Source: Pseudomonadota bacterium (GTDB lineage: Bacteria > Myxococcota_A > Polyangia > Polyangiales > Polyangiaceae). From it: DNA of 64,000 bases. The notes beneath the pieces were generated by a model that ran no database searches, was not told the DNA's origin, and was given only the letters and a program-made list of their open reading frames with translations. The stretch spans positions 1 to 64,000 of the forward strand of contig JAFAER010000179.1 of the NCBI GenBank assembly GCA_023423895.1, in the 5' to 3' direction. Shown piece by piece: positions 1-8,128 of the stretch. The first letter of the stretch is position 1; every line of letters begins with the position of its first letter. The position numbers and the translations under genes were made by a program.

Positions 1-98
1 TAGAACAGGATGCGCTCGGTGAGCGTCGTCTTGCCCGAGTCGATGTGCGCCGAGATGCCGATGTTGCGGATGCGTTCGAGGGGGATACGAGCGGCCAC
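1..98 (-). CDS. fusA: Elongation factor G, N-terminal fragment
   Basis: Translation GTPase that moves tRNA and mRNA through the ribosome. Only the first 32 codons lie in the window; the rest is off the left edge. Reading starts at a GTG at 98. The fragment contains the G1 P-loop AHIDSGKTT followed by LTERILF, which is diagnostic of EF-G. Most bacterial EF-Gs have DAGKTTTTER at this point; the SGKTTLTER form is the one I associate with mitochondrial-type and spd-type EF-G, known from Planctomycetes and some deltaproteobacterial lineages. Assignment to EF-G is firm; the subtype is inference from a few residues. Confidence 0.9.
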   Translation of the reverse strand, partial: MAARIPLERIRNIGISAHIDSGKTTLTERILF

Positions 99-188
99 GA
101 GATTCCTGTCCGGGAAGGGGGTTGATAGACGCGGACGCGCAACTAGCACGTCGGCAGGCTTTTGTCGCAACGCTGGTGTGAATCCACC

Positions 189-221
189 CCTGAGGGGGGC
201 TAACGTAAGCTCTTCCTCAGG
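189..221. terminator. Weak hairpin between radical SAM gene and fusA
   Basis: CCTGAGG at 189-195 pairs with CCTCAGG at 215-221 across a 19-nt loop. It lies downstream of the radical SAM gene and upstream of fusA (both on the minus strand), so it could end the first transcript. There is no clear T-tract and the loop is long, so this is only a candidate. The rest of 99-261 shows no gene and should hold the fusA promoter. Confidence 0.25.
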
Positions 222-261
222 TGCGGGCGTGACGGGGTAGTAGTCCGTTCGGCGTCGCCCT

Positions 262-2337
262 TCAACCTCGTGCAGCGTTCGGCCGGTGGGATGGGCGCCG
301 GCCTCGGGCCGTCTTCTTCGGCCGGATGGGGGTCGGCGGCGCGCCGGTCGCAAACGCCATCCGGACGGGCTTCGGCTTCAGTGCCGGCTGGCCCACGGCG
401 AGCGCGTCATACCGAGCCCGACCGACCGCACGCTGCTCGTGCACGAGCGTGCCCCAGATGGCCGCCTCGCGCTCTTCGGCGAGCTCGCAGTCCCCCGGAT
501 CGAAGCGGACATCGGCTGTGAACGGCTCGTGGTCGCCGAGGACGGCCTCGTCGAGGCCTCGTTCCGCGAGATCCTTGAAGACGTTCGGACCGAAGCGGTC
601 GTAGTAGAGGATCGTGTGGGCGGTCGACACGGCGCCGGCCCACGGGTACGTCCGCAGCGCCCAGCCGGACGAGAGCTCCGAGAGCTGCTCCTCCACATCC
701 GCGCGCTCGTCGGGCGTCTTCCACGGGGTCTCGGGATTGAAGAAGATGCCGAGACCGAGCTGGTCCCCGTCGAGGGCCCAGGTCTCCGCGATCCCGAACT
801 TCGAGGGATCCTGCGCGACGAGCGAGCCGTGCGTCAGCCCGAACTCGCCGACGATGTACACTGCAAGCTTGTCCCGCCGTTCATCGAGGAAGCTCAGGGT
901 GTCGAGGGCCTCTTCGTGCGTCTCGGTCGGGAACTCCGTGAAGCACATCGCCTCTGCGGCGATGCCTGCACCTGCCAGTCGATCGACGACGTCGCCGACG
1001 ACCTCGATGGGTGCTCCCTTGTCGATGAGCTTCAGGACGCGTGCATTCCCGGACTCGACGCCGAGCGCGCAGGCGACGGCTCCCGCCTTGCGCAGCGTCT
1101 CGGCGCGCTCCTGCGTGAGGTACTTCTCGGGCTTGAGGTCGGTCGCCCATCGGATGTCGAGCCCAGCGTCGACGATTGCCTGCGACAGCTTGACGAGCGT
1201 CTTCGGCGCGACCGAATCCTGCGAGAGGTAGAAGTAGCGCGTCCCGTACTTCTCCGACAACGCGCGGAGATGGTCGGTGATCGCCGCGACGTCGCGCTCG
1301 CGATAGGCCGCCGTGCCGACCTCGGCGAGGCCGTAGTGGCAGAAGGTGCACTTGCCCCAGTAACAGCCGCGCGTCGGGTCGTAGGGCAGGACGAGACGAG
1401 GCGAGAGGTACTTTGCGAGCGGCAGGCCGTCGAAGTCGGGCGGAGGAAGCTCCTTGAGGTTCTCCATCCCGTGCCCGGCGAGCCACCGAGCCCCTTGAAG
1501 CCGATCGCGGACGACGACGTTCGCGCATTCGCGAAGTGGACGCTTCTCTTCCAGTGCGCGGAGGAGCCCGAGCAGCGTGTGCTCTCCTTCGAACACGCAC
1601 GCCGAGTCGAACGGCCCGAGCGCACGCGCGAGTCGCTGGCCCGAGAGGCGAATCATCATCTGCGTGATGCCCGGACCTCCACACGTCACGTGGACGTGCG
1701 GCAGCGCGCGCTTGATCTTCATCGCAAACGCGTAGGCGGGCTGGAGCTGCCCCGGGAAACAAACCGAGAGCCCGACGACGTCGACGTTGGCTTCGCGGAG
1801 CCGCGGGATGAGCGTCTTCGTGACGTAGTCGTCGAACGGGTCGGCGCCCGGCTCACCCGCGCGTTCCACCTCCTCCATCGTCGTGAGGCCGAACGGCGTC
1901 CGGTAAGCGGTGAAGTCGAGCTGGAGCGGATGATGGGTCGCGGACACGACGCGCAGCGCGGCGTCGATCGTCGTCACGGCACGCGCATAGGCGTCCGCGT
2001 CTTCGAAGCTCGTCACCTCACGCAGCGTCTTCTTCGCTAGCGCGATCCCTTCGGGCACTGCGCGGGCCTCCGCGCGAACGCGCACGAGCGCCGCGAACTC
2101 GAGCTGCTCCTGGTGGGAGAGGCTCGGACGCTCCTGGAGCTCTGCGAGTCGCGCCTCCAGCCGATCGCGAAGCTTCGCCAAGGATCCCGGCTCGAGCAGC
2201 TCGTCGAACGCCTCGATGTTGGCGTCGATCGGCAGCACGTCGATGCCCTCGGCGCGCAAGAAGCCCGTGAGCATCGGCACGGCGAGATACGGAGCCGTCG
2301 GGTCACACGTGGGCGGATAAACGAGCGCTACGCGCAT
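262..2337 (-). CDS. B12-binding-type radical SAM protein
   Basis: 691 residues. The N-terminus (VALVYPPTCDPTAPYLAVP) and the segment VDVVGLSVCF...GGPG around residues 190-240 have the Rossmann-like pattern of cobalamin-binding domains, although no DxHxxG motif is visible. The radical SAM core follows. Its cluster motif is C325-YWGK-C330-TF-C333, a CX4CX2C spacing instead of the canonical CX3CX2C. Radical SAM enzymes use a 4Fe-4S cluster and SAM to generate a 5'-deoxyadenosyl radical. A C-terminal extension of about 200 residues ends in a basic Lys/Arg-rich tail. The gene lies 39 bp downstream of a 2-oxoglutarate oxygenase gene on the same strand, so the two probably form an operon and act on one product. 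The substrate is unknown; no precursor peptide is apparent nearby. Confidence 0.85.
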   Translation of the reverse strand: MRVALVYPPTCDPTAPYLAVPMLTGFLRAEGIDVLPIDANIEAFDELLEPGSLAKLRDRLEARLAELQERPSLSHQEQLEFAALVRVRAEARAVPEGIALAKKTLREVTSFEDADAYARAVTTIDAALRVVSATHHPLQLDFTAYRTPFGLTTMEEVERAGEPGADPFDDYVTKTLIPRLREANVDVVGLSVCFPGQLQPAYAFAMKIKRALPHVHVTCGGPGITQMMIRLSGQRLARALGPFDSACVFEGEHTLLGLLRALEEKRPLRECANVVVRDRLQGARWLAGHGMENLKELPPPDFDGLPLAKYLSPRLVLPYDPTRGCYWGKCTFCHYGLAEVGTAAYRERDVAAITDHLRALSEKYGTRYFYLSQDSVAPKTLVKLSQAIVDAGLDIRWATDLKPEKYLTQERAETLRKAGAVACALGVESGNARVLKLIDKGAPIEVVGDVVDRLAGAGIAAEAMCFTEFPTETHEEALDTLSFLDERRDKLAVYIVGEFGLTHGSLVAQDPSKFGIAETWALDGDQLGLGIFFNPETPWKTPDERADVEEQLSELSSGWALRTYPWAGAVSTAHTILYYDRFGPNVFKDLAERGLDEAVLGDHEPFTADVRFDPGDCELAEEREAAIWGTLVHEQRAVGRARYDALAVGQPALKPKPVRMAFATGAPPTPIRPKKTARGRRPSHRPNAARG

Positions 2338-2376
2338 GATCCCGCGCTCCGTAGCACGGCCTTCGCCGAGGCGCTC

Positions 2377-3483
2377 CTACTTGGGCTCGAGCTTCAGCAG
2401 CCGTCGGAAGAGAGCGCTCGTCTGGCCCTCGTCGGCCCCTGGCGGGAGAAGACGCTCGGACCTCTTCCTCGTGGAGCCACGGCCGGTCTCGACGAAAAGA
2501 CGGACCGCCTCCTCGGGGCCGAGCGTCGCGCCGTGGAGGCAGAAGCCGACGCGGACGGCGCCGCCGCGGAGCCGACCGCGGCCGTAGACCTCGAGCTCTT
2601 CTCCGGCGCCGACGCTTCCGCTGCGGCGGAGCCGGATCTCACCGAGGTCGATTCCGCCTTCGCCGGCCAGCCATCGAAGGTTCTGCGTGAGAATCCGGCT
2701 CAGATAGAACGCGCCCCAGTAGAGCTCTTCGGGGCTCCGCTCCGGTCCGTGGGGCACATCGAGCAACGCCTGCGCCGCGCCGATGATCGGCTCTTCGGCC
2801 AGGAGGAAGGTCGGCCGATCGGCTTCCGGCGGTCGAGGTTTCGTCTTCGTCGGCGGCCTTCCGTAGGCGAGCCATGACTGGAGCGAGATCCGCGCGTCTT
2901 GCGGGTCCGTCGAATCGACGCGCACGCGTGTGACGCGGTGGAGCGTCTTGCTCGGGAAGATCACGAGGCGGTTGTGTCGAAAGCGGATCGTCGTCTCTTC
3001 ACCGCCGTAGGCGAGGACGAGATCGCCGCCTCGGACCTTCTTCGGGCTCTTTGCGAGGAACACGATCGCGGTCAGATTGACGCCGGCGCCTTCGTCCTCG
3101 TGAAAGTCGTAGTGGTCGCCCGTCAGGTAGCGCGAGACCTGGAGGTTCGGCGACCAGCAATTCGGAATGATCTGGAAGAGCGGCTCGCGCGCTTCTTCAA
3201 AAACGGGAAGCATCGACGGCGCCCAGAGGTGCTCTCGGAAGAGGCGCAACGTCTTCGACGGATCATGGATCCACACGGCTTGGTTCCGTCGCCGCGGATT
3301 CTCGAAGAAGACCGATTGCCCGTCGTGGCCGATGTCGCGGACGAGCCCCGGCTTCATCCGACGGTCCAGCGACGCGATCTCCCCGAAGATCGTGCGGAGC
3401 GCAGACGGCGTGAAGAAGTCGTCGACCACGAGGTGAGCGCGTGGCGACGCACGTTCGATCTGCATCGCCTGGCGTTCGCACAT
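2377..3483 (-). CDS. 2-oxoglutarate/Fe(II) oxygenase (prolyl-4-hydroxylase type) with extra C-terminal domain
   Basis: Up to 368 residues. An ATG at 3465 (residue 7) is an equally good start, and neither has a strong ribosome binding site. Residues 10-210 form a double-stranded beta-helix oxygenase: H124-Y-D126 with distal H182 for the Fe(II) facial triad, and ARISLQSW near residue 200 supplying the 2-oxoglutarate-binding Arg. The pattern VDDFF at the start and GGDLVL in the core is typical of the prolyl-4-hydroxylase/2OG-FeII_Oxy_3 group. A further 150 residues, rich in Arg and Glu and beginning after a Pro-rich linker, match nothing I recognise. It is the upstream partner of the radical SAM gene. 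Substrate unknown; peptide or amino-acid hydroxylation is a guess. Confidence 0.8.
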   Translation of the reverse strand: MCERQAMQIERASPRAHLVVDDFFTPSALRTIFGEIASLDRRMKPGLVRDIGHDGQSVFFENPRRRNQAVWIHDPSKTLRLFREHLWAPSMLPVFEEAREPLFQIIPNCWSPNLQVSRYLTGDHYDFHEDEGAGVNLTAIVFLAKSPKKVRGGDLVLAYGGEETTIRFRHNRLVIFPSKTLHRVTRVRVDSTDPQDARISLQSWLAYGRPPTKTKPRPPEADRPTFLLAEEPIIGAAQALLDVPHGPERSPEELYWGAFYLSRILTQNLRWLAGEGGIDLGEIRLRRSGSVGAGEELEVYGRGRLRGGAVRVGFCLHGATLGPEEAVRLFVETGRGSTRKRSERLLPPGADEGQTSALFRRLLKLEPK

Positions 3484-3509
3484 CGGCTGGCGCAGCGCAA
3501 TCGCTTCCC

Positions 3510-3581
3510 ACCGTGCTCGACGGACGGGCGCACGTCATCTACGTCATCGAGAAGGGAACGTTACCGACGGACGCCGTGTGA
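3510..3581 (+). pseudogene. Possible C-terminal gene remnant
   Basis: In the gap between two minus-strand genes, the plus strand reads TVLDGRAHVIYVIEKGTLP and ends at a TGA at 3579. The codons are the GC3-rich ones used by neighbouring genes and the peptide looks like a protein C-terminus, but no start codon or upstream body exists. It may be a leftover of a deleted gene or chance. I do not recognise a family. Confidence 0.15.
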
Positions 3582-3587
3582 GCGCGT

Positions 3588-4508
3588 TCAGACGCGACGA
3601 GCCACGTCGGCGATGACATCGCGAAGCCAGCGATGCCCGGGGTCGGCGTCGAGGCGGTCGTGCCAGACCATTCCCACCGTGCTCTTGGCCAGCGGGATCG
3701 GCGGCGGGAACAGGCGGAGGTCGAGGGTGCGGGCCGCGGGCTCGGCGATGCGCCGGCTGAGCGCCGCGACGAAGTCGGTGCGCGCGACGATCTCCGGCAC
3801 GATGAGGAAGTGCGAGACGCGGACGCCGATCCTCCGCGACAGGCCGCGCGCGGCGAGCGCACGGTCGACACCGCTGGTGCTGCCCGGGCGCTGCGAGACG
3901 ACGACGTGCGGGACGGCGACCCAGCCGTTCAGCGTGAGCTTGCCGCGTACGCTGGGATGGCGCTTGCGGACGAGGCACCTGAATTCCTCGGTGAACAGCT
4001 TCTGCTCGCGGTGCGCCGCCGGCACCTTCGAGTAGTAGCCGATCATCACGTCCGCCTCGCCGCGCGCGAGGAGGTCCGGGACCTCGTGGAGCCCCCAAGG
4101 CACGATCTCGACACGGACGTTCGGCGCGTCGTCGGCGAGGCGAGCGAGCAGCGAGGGCAGCAGGACCATCTCGCAGTAGTCGCTCGTCGCGATCACGAAT
4201 CGGCGTTCGGCGGTCTTCGGCTCGAAGCGCGGCGGAGCGAGCGCGTCTCCGAACGCGGCAAGCCCTCTCCGTACCGGTTCCGCCAGCACGAGCGCACGTG
4301 GCGTCGGCTCGACGCCGGCCGAACGACGCAGGAAGAGCGGGTCGTCGAAGAGCACGCGGAGCTGCCGGAGCGCGTTGCTTACCGCCGACTGCGTGACGCC
4401 GAGCCGCTTCGCTGCACGCGTCACGTTGCGCTCGGCGACGAGGGCCTCGAAGACGACGAAGAGGTTCAAGTTGACGGCGGTGATATTCACACTGCTGATA
4501 TCTATCAT
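3588..4508 (-). CDS. LysR-type transcriptional regulator
   Basis: 306 residues from the ATG at 4508; upstream in-frame starts would run into the divergent rhodanese gene and add non-family sequence. The N-terminus LNLFVVFEALVAERNVTRAA followed by QSAVSNALRQLR is a classic LysR winged helix-turn-helix. The rest, including GEADVMIGYY and a terminal WHDRLDAD, is a periplasmic-binding-protein-like effector domain. LNLF...VTRAA with QSAVS resembles the NodD/DntR-like branch. It is divergent from the rhodanese-DoxX operon with 48 bp between the starts, so it very likely controls that operon and itself. The inducer is unknown. Confidence 0.92.
   Translation of the reverse strand: MIDISSVNITAVNLNLFVVFEALVAERNVTRAAKRLGVTQSAVSNALRQLRVLFDDPLFLRRSAGVEPTPRALVLAEPVRRGLAAFGDALAPPRFEPKTAERRFVIATSDYCEMVLLPSLLARLADDAPNVRVEIVPWGLHEVPDLLARGEADVMIGYYSKVPAAHREQKLFTEEFRCLVRKRHPSVRGKLTLNGWVAVPHVVVSQRPGSTSGVDRALAARGLSRRIGVRVSHFLIVPEIVARTDFVAALSRRIAEPAARTLDLRLFPPPIPLAKSTVGMVWHDRLDADPGHRWLRDVIADVARRV
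4496..4507. promoter_or_regulatory. Candidate LysR binding half-sites in divergent promoter
   Basis: TGAT (4496-4499) and ATCA (4504-4507) form a 4-4-4 dyad in an unusually A/T-rich island at the start of the LysR gene. LysR regulators often bind interrupted dyads of this kind near their own start. Short, and not tested beyond inspection. Confidence 0.3.
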
Positions 4509-4556
4509 GATGAACAAGCGTTGGATGAATGACGTGCCTGAGCGCATCTTCGACGC

Positions 4557-4892
4557 ATGAACAACGTCAACGACATCTCTCGCCAGCAACTGCTCGATCT
4601 CGTCAACCGCGGCGCCGCCGTCGTCTTCGAGGCGCTCTCGGAGCAACACTGGGCTTCCGGTCACATCCCCGGGGCTTTGGCGATGCCGCTCGACCGGATC
4701 GCCGAGGTCGCCGCGGCGAAAGCCCCCGACAAGAACGCCGCGGTGGTCGTCTATTGCGCCAGCGTCACTTGCAAGAACTCGGACATCGCTGCGACGAAGC
4801 TCGCGTCGATGGGCTACCGCTCCGTCGCCGTCTACGCTGGCGGCAAGGCGGACTGGAAGGACGCCGGCCTCGAGCTGGAGGTGGCACGATGA
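4557..4892 (+). CDS. Single-domain rhodanese-like protein
   Basis: 111 residues, the usual size of a one-domain rhodanese (sulfurtransferase). The fold signature SGHIPGALAMPL is present, and the active-site loop begins with Cys in VYCASVTCKNS; a second Cys five residues later could form a persulfide-disulfide relay. The ATG at 4557 sits directly in the divergent LysR promoter. The stop overlaps the start of the DoxX gene (ATGA at 4889-4892), so the two are translationally coupled. The pairing suggests sulfur or redox detoxification at the membrane, which is inference from context. Confidence 0.9.
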   Translation: MNNVNDISRQQLLDLVNRGAAVVFEALSEQHWASGHIPGALAMPLDRIAEVAAAKAPDKNAAVVVYCASVTCKNSDIAATKLASMGYRSVAVYAGGKADWKDAGLELEVAR

Positions 4893-5359
4893 ACCTCACG
4901 GCGCTTCTCTCCACGAAGGACGATCGTTTGCTCTTCGCGCAGCGTATGACGATCGCCGTCGTCATGTTCCCGCACGGAGCGCAACATGCGCTCGGCTGGT
5001 TCGGTGGGTACGGGTTCGACGGCACGTACGGCTGGATGACGGGCACGCTCGGCATCCCCGCGCCGCTCGCGGCCATCGCCATCGTCACCGAGCTCGTCGC
5101 TCCGCTCCTGCTGCTCGTCGGCATCGGCGGTCGTGCAGCCGCCGCCGGCCTCGCCGCGATCCTCGCGGTCGCGGCGGCGACGCACCTTCCCCACGGGTTC
5201 TTCATGAACTGGTTCGGTGCCAAGGCCGGCGAAGGCTTCGAGTACCACGTGCTCGGTATCGCGCTGGCCGCTTCGACCGTCGTGCGCGGCTCCGGAGCGT
5301 GGTCGATCGACCGCCTCCTCGCCACGCGCGAGCCCGCCATGCAGCGCGCGGAGGCCTGA
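4889..5359 (+). CDS. DoxX family membrane protein
   Basis: 156 residues with four predicted membrane helices. The first helix carries FPHGAQHALGWFGG, typical of DoxX/SURF4-like proteins, followed by TGTLGIPAP and ELVAPLLLLVG. DoxX proteins are small integral membrane proteins implicated in oxidant and thiosulfate metabolism. Its start overlaps the rhodanese stop by 4 bp. A second DoxX-like gene, also divergent from a LysR gene, lies at 47643-48074. Confidence 0.88.
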   Translation: MNLTALLSTKDDRLLFAQRMTIAVVMFPHGAQHALGWFGGYGFDGTYGWMTGTLGIPAPLAAIAIVTELVAPLLLLVGIGGRAAAAGLAAILAVAAATHLPHGFFMNWFGAKAGEGFEYHVLGIALAASTVVRGSGAWSIDRLLATREPAMQRAEA

Positions 5360-5397
5360 ACACGAACGCTCGCTGGTCTCGCCTCGCACTGCGCTGC

Positions 5398-5438
5398 GCT
5401 GCGTAGAGGACCGGGTCACGCCGGGTCCGCTACGCAGC
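5398..5438. terminator. Strong hairpin after the rhodanese-DoxX operon
   Basis: A 15-bp stem with one mismatch: the arm at 5398-5412 pairs with 5424-5438 around an 11-nt loop. It lies 39 bp after the DoxX stop and 66 bp before the next start, where a terminator is expected. No T-run follows, so factor-independent termination may be inefficient. Confidence 0.5.
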
Positions 5439-5504
5439 GTCGGATTCGACGATGGCATCATGCGAGATGACCCAGTCTCGCGCCGGCCTCTATACTCGGC
5501 AGCG

Positions 5505-5924
5505 ATGCGGAAGATCCTGCTCGCTCTCGCCTTCACCAGCGCGTACGTCCTCGGCTGCGGCGCCGCTCCTCCCGTGAAGACGGCGTCCGGCGAGCAACTG
5601 GAGAAGGTGACGATCGAGGAGCGCTTCGCCACGAGCGACGAGGTCAAAGAGACGAACCTGCGCGGCGATCGGCTCCGCAGGGCCGTCGAGCTCATGGACG
5701 AGCACGGCGTGACGGGCCTCACCGGCACGTTCGAGTCGAAGGCGGTCGTTCACACCGGGAGCGTGACGGTGATCGTCAAGCCGGCGGCGGGCAGCGAACG
5801 ACGCATCGTCGTCCAGAGTTGCGCGCAGAAGAACGTCTGCCCCTTCCTGGACGCGGCGTTCGCGCAAGGCCTCATCGAGCACAAGCCCGTCGCCTGCAAG
5901 AGCGAAGCGCCCTGCGAGAACTGA
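5505..5924 (+). CDS. Small lipoprotein of unknown function
   Basis: 139 residues from the ATG at 5505. The start was chosen because it gives a clean lipoprotein signal, MRKILLALAFTSAYVLGCG, with Cys at residue 18; longer in-frame extensions would read back through the preceding gene. The mature part is mixed alpha/beta with several charged stretches and two C-terminal Cys pairs (QSCAQKNVC, VACKSEAPC) that could form disulfides in the periplasm. No family recognised. Confidence 0.7.
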   Translation: MRKILLALAFTSAYVLGCGAAPPVKTASGEQLEKVTIEERFATSDEVKETNLRGDRLRRAVELMDEHGVTGLTGTFESKAVVHTGSVTVIVKPAAGSERRIVVQSCAQKNVCPFLDAAFAQGLIEHKPVACKSEAPCEN

Positions 5925-6655
5925 GCGCGTGTAGCGACGTCTCGCGGCGCGAAACGGTGAATGGAAAGAAAACGCGCTGCAGCGGGCTCGGGGGGGACAA
6001 GCCTCGCTGCAGCGCACCCGCCATCTAGCGCGAAACATGCCAGGGGCGAAGTGCCCGAGATCGCGTTCGCAACCCGCTACGGCAGTGCACCGTTGAACGA
6101 TCATCCGGGCAGGGGCGAAAGACGGCGCCGAGCTCGACCGCATCATCCTCGCGACGGATGCCAGATGCCAGGCGGGCCTCGGCGGCGCGTCGCAGCGCGC
6201 ACGAAGCCGGCGTCGGCGTCGACCCACGATGCAACGCCGCGTCCAGCCACCGCGCGGGCAGTTGCATTCTACACATCACCGAAGCGCGACATCGCCGCGC
6301 ACCGCCGGTCTGCGCACGACCGCGCTCAGCGGCGTGCGCGAGAACGACGCGTACCACGAGGAGCGTGGTCGGAACGACACCACGTGTGGCTGACGGCTCG
6401 ACTGGGGGCGGCACGCACACGATGTCGGCTTCCACGGAGCTGACATTTTCGGTGATCACGACCGACGATTGAAGAGATTAGACCGTTCGTGCTCGTCAAG
6501 GGCACACGCGGCGCAGGGCGTCGGGGTGAGCGAGCGACGCACGGGGGACGGCCCGAAAGCCGGCCCCGCGTGGTGGCCGAGATCTGCCCTGCGGTCTGCT
6601 CGCGAATTCGCACATCCACGATGGAGTGGAGCGCGGTCGATCAGGAGGTTCGCAG
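5925..6655. other. 731-bp stretch without a convincing gene
   Basis: Open frames here are short, Arg-rich and lack coding-type third positions on both strands. Two copies of the decamer-like palindrome CGCTGCAGCG occur near 5980 and 6005. The right end carries the promoter and the strong AGGAGG site for the next gene. I see no RNA gene. Confidence 0.5.
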
Positions 6656-8083
6656 ATGCAGTTGAACCATCGCAGTATGGCCATCGGGCTCGCGGCAGTT
6701 GCCATCTCGGGCACGAGCCTCTCGATAGGCTGTGGCTCTTCGAGTGATGAAACCCGCAGTGATGAAGCCCGCAGTGATGAATCTCGGAAGGTGTCGCAAA
6801 GGCCAGTCGTGAACGCAGATGGAAGCCGGCCGGCGACCGTCCCCGCTGACTACGTCGTCACTCCGAGCGGCTACTTCCACCCATCGTGCATCGTCGAGGT
6901 GAGCGCCGACGAGCGTCTCGGCGAAGGCGGGATCGAGCGCAAAGACGGTTCGATCCACCCCGTCGAGAAGTGTGCCTTCCCCCGCTTCGATCGTCAGGGT
7001 CGGCGTGCTCCCATCGCAGCGCCGAACCGTCCGTTGGGTGAGGACGAAGGAGACGAGAGGGACGGTGGCGGCGCCGAAGAGCCTTTCGAGCTGAATCACT
7101 GGCAGATGTACACGGAGAAGCAGGGCCTGCCGCCGCTCGGCTTCATCTCCACGCGATGGACCGTCCCGGACCTGCCGCTCATCGAGCGAGGGGTCGTCTT
7201 CTACTTCCCCGGTCTCATGGCGCAAACGACAGGCGCGACCATCCTTCAGCCGGTCCTCGGCTCGCAGCAGGGCCAGTGGTCGATCGCGAGCTGGAATTGT
7301 TGCCTCAACGACGTGCCGCTCCACAGCCCACACATCAACGTCAGTCCGGGAGACGTGATTTACGGCTCCGTCACCGGAACCGAGTGCGACGCTCGAACGG
7401 GCGTTTGCGCCAAATGGGACATCCTGACGAGAGACGAGACCACCGGCCAATCGACGACGCTTCACACGACGTCGTATGGGCTGCCGATGAACTGGGCATT
7501 CTCCGGCGTTCTCGAGGTCTGGGACATCAACCACTGCGCGGGATTGGTGCCCAACGGAGAAGCTCGATTCACCGACGTCCAGGTTCGTGACATTCACGGA
7601 CAGCCCATCACGCCGGCTTGGGAAGCGAAGATCTTCTCGGAGCGGTTTTGTGGATACGACGTCCAGGCCGATTCGACGTCGGCAACGTTGCGCAACACCC
7701 CGGTGCTCCAGCCGAAGCCGCCGCGTCCGCAACAGTGCGGTCGCATCGAGGCGGGTGAGGGGCTCACGATGGACTCGATCCACTCGTGTGATCGCTTCCA
7801 TTCGCTGACGATGCGCCTGAACGGAGAGCTGACGTTCGATCGAGGAGGAGCCTGGGGAGGATCCGCCCGTCTCTGGACGTCGCACGCCACGACGCCGGAG
7901 GCGTTCATCGCGATGATGCAGCCCGACGGAAACTTCGTCATCAAGGACATGGCGGCGGCGACCGTCTGGTCCACCGGAACGGGCGGACATCCCGGTGCGT
8001 ATCTGTCCATCAACGAAGAGGCGATGACGATCTACGACGCGAACGACGTTCCCATCTGGTCGGCCGACACGAGCGGACGGTGA
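6656..8083 (+). CDS. Lipoprotein with eqolisin-like jelly-roll domain and B-lectin tail
   Basis: 475 residues; the ATG at 6656 is preceded by AGGAGG at 6643-6648. A signal peptide ends at SLSIGCG (lipobox Cys). Next come three tandem copies of SDE(T/A/S)R, then a low-complexity stretch. Residues 145-310 form a Trp-rich beta domain with Q198 (LQPVLG) and E287 (GVLEVWD), followed by LVPNGEARFTDV. This layout recalls the glutamic peptidase (G1, eqolisin) jelly roll and its catalytic Gln/Glu pair, but the match is weak. Residues 380-475 are a bulb-type mannose-binding lectin domain with the QPDGNFVI signature. Likely a surface-bound carbohydrate-binding protein, possibly a protease. A strong terminator hairpin follows. 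Confidence 0.6.
   Translation: MQLNHRSMAIGLAAVAISGTSLSIGCGSSSDETRSDEARSDESRKVSQRPVVNADGSRPATVPADYVVTPSGYFHPSCIVEVSADERLGEGGIERKDGSIHPVEKCAFPRFDRQGRRAPIAAPNRPLGEDEGDERDGGGAEEPFELNHWQMYTEKQGLPPLGFISTRWTVPDLPLIERGVVFYFPGLMAQTTGATILQPVLGSQQGQWSIASWNCCLNDVPLHSPHINVSPGDVIYGSVTGTECDARTGVCAKWDILTRDETTGQSTTLHTTSYGLPMNWAFSGVLEVWDINHCAGLVPNGEARFTDVQVRDIHGQPITPAWEAKIFSERFCGYDVQADSTSATLRNTPVLQPKPPRPQQCGRIEAGEGLTMDSIHSCDRFHSLTMRLNGELTFDRGGAWGGSARLWTSHATTPEAFIAMMQPDGNFVIKDMAAATVWSTGTGGHPGAYLSINEEAMTIYDANDVPIWSADTSGR
6743..6787 (+). repeat. 15-bp tandem repeat, three copies
   Basis: Units at 6743-6757, 6758-6772 and 6773-6787 begin AGTGATGA and encode SDETR, SDEAR and SDESR just after the lipobox. The repeat lies in frame, so copy number could vary without breaking the gene. 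Confidence 0.85.
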
Positions 8084-8090
8084 ACCCAAG

Positions 8091-8128
8091 CGGCTTCGGG
8101 ACGAGCGCCTCGACTCGTCCCGAAACCG
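8091..8128. terminator. Terminator-type hairpin
   Basis: The arm at 8091-8105 (CGGCTTCGGGACGAG) pairs with 8114-8128 over 15 bp with one G-U, around an 8-nt loop. It starts 7 bp after the stop of the lectin-tailed lipoprotein. The remaining bases to 8310 hold no gene. Confidence 0.65.

Noticed and set aside
286..2040. Plus-strand 584-codon open frame opposite the radical SAM gene
   Set aside because: Its composition is Arg/Glu/Val-rich with no family motif, and it is the antisense shadow of a well-supported gene; GC-rich DNA often leaves such frames open.
5925..6655. Several 60-160-codon frames considered as small genes
   Set aside because: None has coding third-position bias, a good ribosome binding site or recognisable composition.
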